Shown in pieces: positions 61,999 through 64,000 of a stretch of DNA of 64,000 nucleotides. A model generated the notes under the pieces. That model had not been told where the DNA came from, did no database searches, and saw nothing but the letters and a program-made list of their open reading frames with translations. Where the stretch lies: contig NZ_QSUN01000001.1 of NCBI RefSeq assembly GCF_003438995.1, positions 1 to 64,000 on the forward strand, read 5' to 3'. The stretch is from Bacteroides sp. OM05-12 (GTDB lineage: Bacteria; Bacteroidota; Bacteroidia; Bacteroidales; Bacteroidaceae). Position numbers and translations under genes: made by a program. The stretch's first letter is position 1; each line of letters starts with the position of its first letter.

Positions 61999-63726
61999 CT
62001 ATTCTGTTCGAAGATGTTTTTCCTCCTCATCCTGTTTCTTCAGCTCGGAAGGCGTCAAACCATACTTTGAACGAAATAGTCGATAAAAATTGCTACGAGT
62101 ACTGAATCCTGACTCGACAGCAATCCCTTCTATAGTCATTTGACTGAATTTATCAGATAAAATGAGCCTGCATGCTTGTTCAAGTCTTAGAGTGTTGACA
62201 TAGTCATTGAAAGTCTGCTGAGTTTCATTTCGTATAGCCTCACTCAAGTATCGGGTGTTGGTAGATAATGCGGCAGCTACTTCCTTTATAGTAATTTGCG
62301 GATTTACATAAGCATTATTCGCTCCCATCCACTCCTCCAATCTGGAGAACAAAGTTGCATTAGTTTCTTTTTCCGTCCCCGCCTTATTACTGCTTAAACG
62401 TTTAATTTCCGCTTGTAATGCATCTCTTTCCTTTAACTGTAAATACAAACTTCTGTTCTTTTGCTTCAGGTTGCGTGCATTCCGTCTGATAATAGATGTA
62501 ATTATTCCGAGCAGTAGACAAATGACAATCAAGACAACAATCCCTATGCTCATCGAAAATATTTTGAGCCTGTCTTTTTCTGCTTTAATTTCCAGCTTAT
62601 CTATTTCATATAAAGCACGTACCTCATCCAATTGTTTTGCCAAATTCAGACTGAATAAAGAATCATTTAAAGAGATATGCTCTTCATACATTTTGCAAGC
62701 ATCTACATATTTCCCCATTCCGGCATCTATACGGGCTTTGTCTAGAGTGATACATAAGCGTACCTTTTGCTCTACCTGTGATGATTTCTCCAGACGAATC
62801 TTATAATATTTCAAAGCTTCTTCATAATCTTTGATATAAAGATAATATTTGATCTGGACATCCCATAACGGATATAGCCATGCACCGGACCATAATGGGT
62901 CTTGCCAGGAAATAGCATTATCTATACATCGCTTGGCCTCTTCCGGTTGGTCCAATTCCAAACAAATAAAAGCTTTAAGACAATAACAAGTAAAATAACG
63001 TCCCAGCAGGGCATCATCATTGGTCTTACTCTGGGAAGCATCTTCAGCTTTCTTTAGCAAAACAAAACATTTATTGCAGTTTTCAAGTGCCTCTGAAAAG
63101 TGCCCTTGTTCTCTGCCTGTCAGAATAATGTTCAAGTAAAGATCAATCATTAAAGATATGTTTTTATCTTCTTCCAACAGTTGAAGTGCTTCCTTATAGA
63201 AACGGGACGCTTCGGCAGGTCGACCTGTATATTGATAAATTTGGCCAAAGTTCTTGCACGCCATTGCCAAGCCAACAGTATTCTGAAGTTTCTTCGCCTC
63301 TTCATGTTGCTCGTTTATTCTTGTCAATGCATCTGCATATCGTTGATTGGATATTAATTTTTCTATCACAAGATTCTGAACTATAAACATTCTTCGATAT
63401 TCTTCTTCTTTACGCAATGCATCAACAACGGACTTTTCATACTTTAAGACACTATCTGTCATGTTTTGATTAACAAAAGCCTGTATACGGAGCCCCATAG
63501 CCACAGCAGTTAACTTCTTATTTTTCTTCTTTATTGCTTCATCCTGTAATCGGTCTAGGCAACTAAAAACAGAAGTGTCACCGTTGTATTTAATACATAA
63601 TTGATAGAGTGTTTTGATGCTGTCGTCTTCTTGGGAAAAAAGATAATTGTCTAATGTGTCGGCATATAGAAAGCCATTTATAGCATTTCCAATCAAGAAC
63701 ATAGTCAGGATGATAAATCTTTTCAT
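61999..63726 (-). CDS. TPR-containing AraC-family membrane regulator
   Basis: A 575-residue protein. After a signal-like N-terminus (FIILTMFLIGNAINGFLYA) come TPR repeats through residue ~375 (AMACKNFGQIYQYTGRPAEA; YEEALKYYKIRLEKSS), then a membrane helix (SIGIVVLIVICLLLGIITSI). The C-terminus is an AraC-type helix-turn-helix (TRYLSEAIRNETQQTFNDYV; TIEGIAVESGFSTRSNFYRL). Such one-protein sensors with periplasmic TPRs are known in Bacteroidetes. It is convergent with the subtilisin gene and has its own promoter at 63754-63785. Confidence 0.88.
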   Translation of the reverse strand: MKRFIILTMFLIGNAINGFLYADTLDNYLFSQEDDSIKTLYQLCIKYNGDTSVFSCLDRLQDEAIKKKNKKLTAVAMGLRIQAFVNQNMTDSVLKYEKSVVDALRKEEEYRRMFIVQNLVIEKLISNQRYADALTRINEQHEEAKKLQNTVGLAMACKNFGQIYQYTGRPAEASRFYKEALQLLEEDKNISLMIDLYLNIILTGREQGHFSEALENCNKCFVLLKKAEDASQSKTNDDALLGRYFTCYCLKAFICLELDQPEEAKRCIDNAISWQDPLWSGAWLYPLWDVQIKYYLYIKDYEEALKYYKIRLEKSSQVEQKVRLCITLDKARIDAGMGKYVDACKMYEEHISLNDSLFSLNLAKQLDEVRALYEIDKLEIKAEKDRLKIFSMSIGIVVLIVICLLLGIITSIIRRNARNLKQKNRSLYLQLKERDALQAEIKRLSSNKAGTEKETNATLFSRLEEWMGANNAYVNPQITIKEVAAALSTNTRYLSEAIRNETQQTFNDYVNTLRLEQACRLILSDKFSQMTIEGIAVESGFSTRSNFYRLFRSKYGLTPSELKKQDEEEKHLRTE

Positions 63727-63753
63727 GTGCTTTCCGCTTTACGATGAATGGGA

Positions 63754-63785
63754 CAAAATTAAGATAAGTATGTCACTTATGCAAA
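63754..63785 (-). promoter_or_regulatory. Promoter of the AraC-type regulator (TTTG-N20-TAATTTTG, minus)
   Basis: On the minus strand TTTG (63785-63782) and TAATTTTG (63761-63754) are separated by 20 bases, 28 bases upstream of the ATG. Confidence 0.72.
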
Positions 63786-63849
63786 AAGAATTGAACAAAA
63801 ACTTTTATTTGTTTTACGTGAAAAGATATTATTTATCAAAAACAACTCC

Positions 63850-63857
63850 TATCTTTG
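63850..63857 (+). promoter_or_regulatory. -7 box TATCTTTG of the edge gene
   Basis: TAnnTTTG match 30 bases before the ATG of the family-2 glycosyltransferase at 63887. Confidence 0.5.
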
Positions 63858-63886
63858 CCTGCAAGAACAAATATAATCAGCCAGAA

Positions 63887-64000
63887 ATGTTTTATTCAGT
63901 TATTATTCCTGTATATAACCGTCCGGACGAAGTAGATGAACTGTTAGACAGTCTTACTTCCCAAACTTATAAGGAGTTTGAAGTAATCGTCGTTGAAGAC
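63887..64000 (+). CDS. Family-2 glycosyltransferase, N-terminus (cut by window end)
   Basis: The first 38 codons read MFYSVIIPVYNRPDEVDELL and continue LDSLTSQTYKEFEVIVVED. IIPVYNR and the first Asp pair of a GT-A fold (EVIVVED) identify a GT2 enzyme. The start follows TATCTTTG (63850-63857) by about 30 bases. The rest lies beyond the window. Confidence 0.9.
   Translation, partial: MFYSVIIPVYNRPDEVDELLDSLTSQTYKEFEVIVVED

Overview
The window looks like chromosome from a Bacteroidales bacterium, most likely Bacteroides or a close relative. The evidence is Bacteroidetes-type promoters (a TTTG box, about 19-20 bases, then TAnnTTTG), a VirE/VapE primase-like gene next to a glycan locus, N-succinylornithine-type carbamoyltransferase beside proBA, NigD-like and Omp28-like proteins, and several secreted proteins ending in type IX-secretion-like sorting tails. 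No species name can be given from sequence alone.

Layout. 1-2818: dispersed repeats, a perfect 30-bp inverted repeat, the primase-like gene and a small HTH protein. 2838-13001: a surface glycan/glycolipid locus, very AT-rich in its first part. It has glycosyltransferases, a hexapeptide acyltransferase, an ACP/SDR/KASIII trio that could make a 3-hydroxyacyl donor, a GT-C-like membrane protein, an acyltransferase-3, and a UbiA/HAD/EamA trio resembling a split polyprenyl-phosphoryl-pentose pathway. 13114-15691: an accessory graveyard with an orphan HTH-DUF6922 antitoxin, two uncharacterised small genes, two IS66 remnants and a truncated HicB antitoxin. 16046-21120: an uncharacterised island with two small ORFs, a LytTR regulator, two DUF2589-like proteins, a helical protein, a zinc ribbon, an exported protein and an N-acetylmuramidase. 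Two of its promoters share the palindrome CTGTAAGCTTACAG, and its ends carry a 25/28 direct repeat. This is the best candidate for an undescribed system. 21459-22893: a HipBA module lying between two copies of the 3' end of the neighbouring HAD nucleotidase gene.

22915-53850 is mostly core genome: nucleotidase, coiled-coil lipoprotein, rsmI, tdk, AI-2E transporter, tRNA-Lys, two T9SS-tailed surface proteins, acyltransferase, proC, cupin regulator plus acyl-CoA synthetase, sensor kinase, proB-proA-argF', rhodanese, two PL1 pectate lyases, NigD-like lipoprotein, acyltransferase, ddl, rluD, PASTA protein, rpmH and efp. 54088-61859 holds three more secreted proteins with sorting tails (a multidomain protein, an Omp28 paralogue and a subtilisin). 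They are followed by a convergent TPR-AraC regulator and the start of a family-2 glycosyltransferase cut by the window edge.

The glycan genes are tightly packed and probably co-transcribed. proC lies about 5 kb from proBA. The 50-53 kb genes form a compact cell-wall/ribosome-maintenance operon. Intergenic DNA carries several repeat families (the AACATCAAGGTGTTT and CATACGGTC elements, a 62-bp identical repeat and a 22-bp palindromic tandem array).
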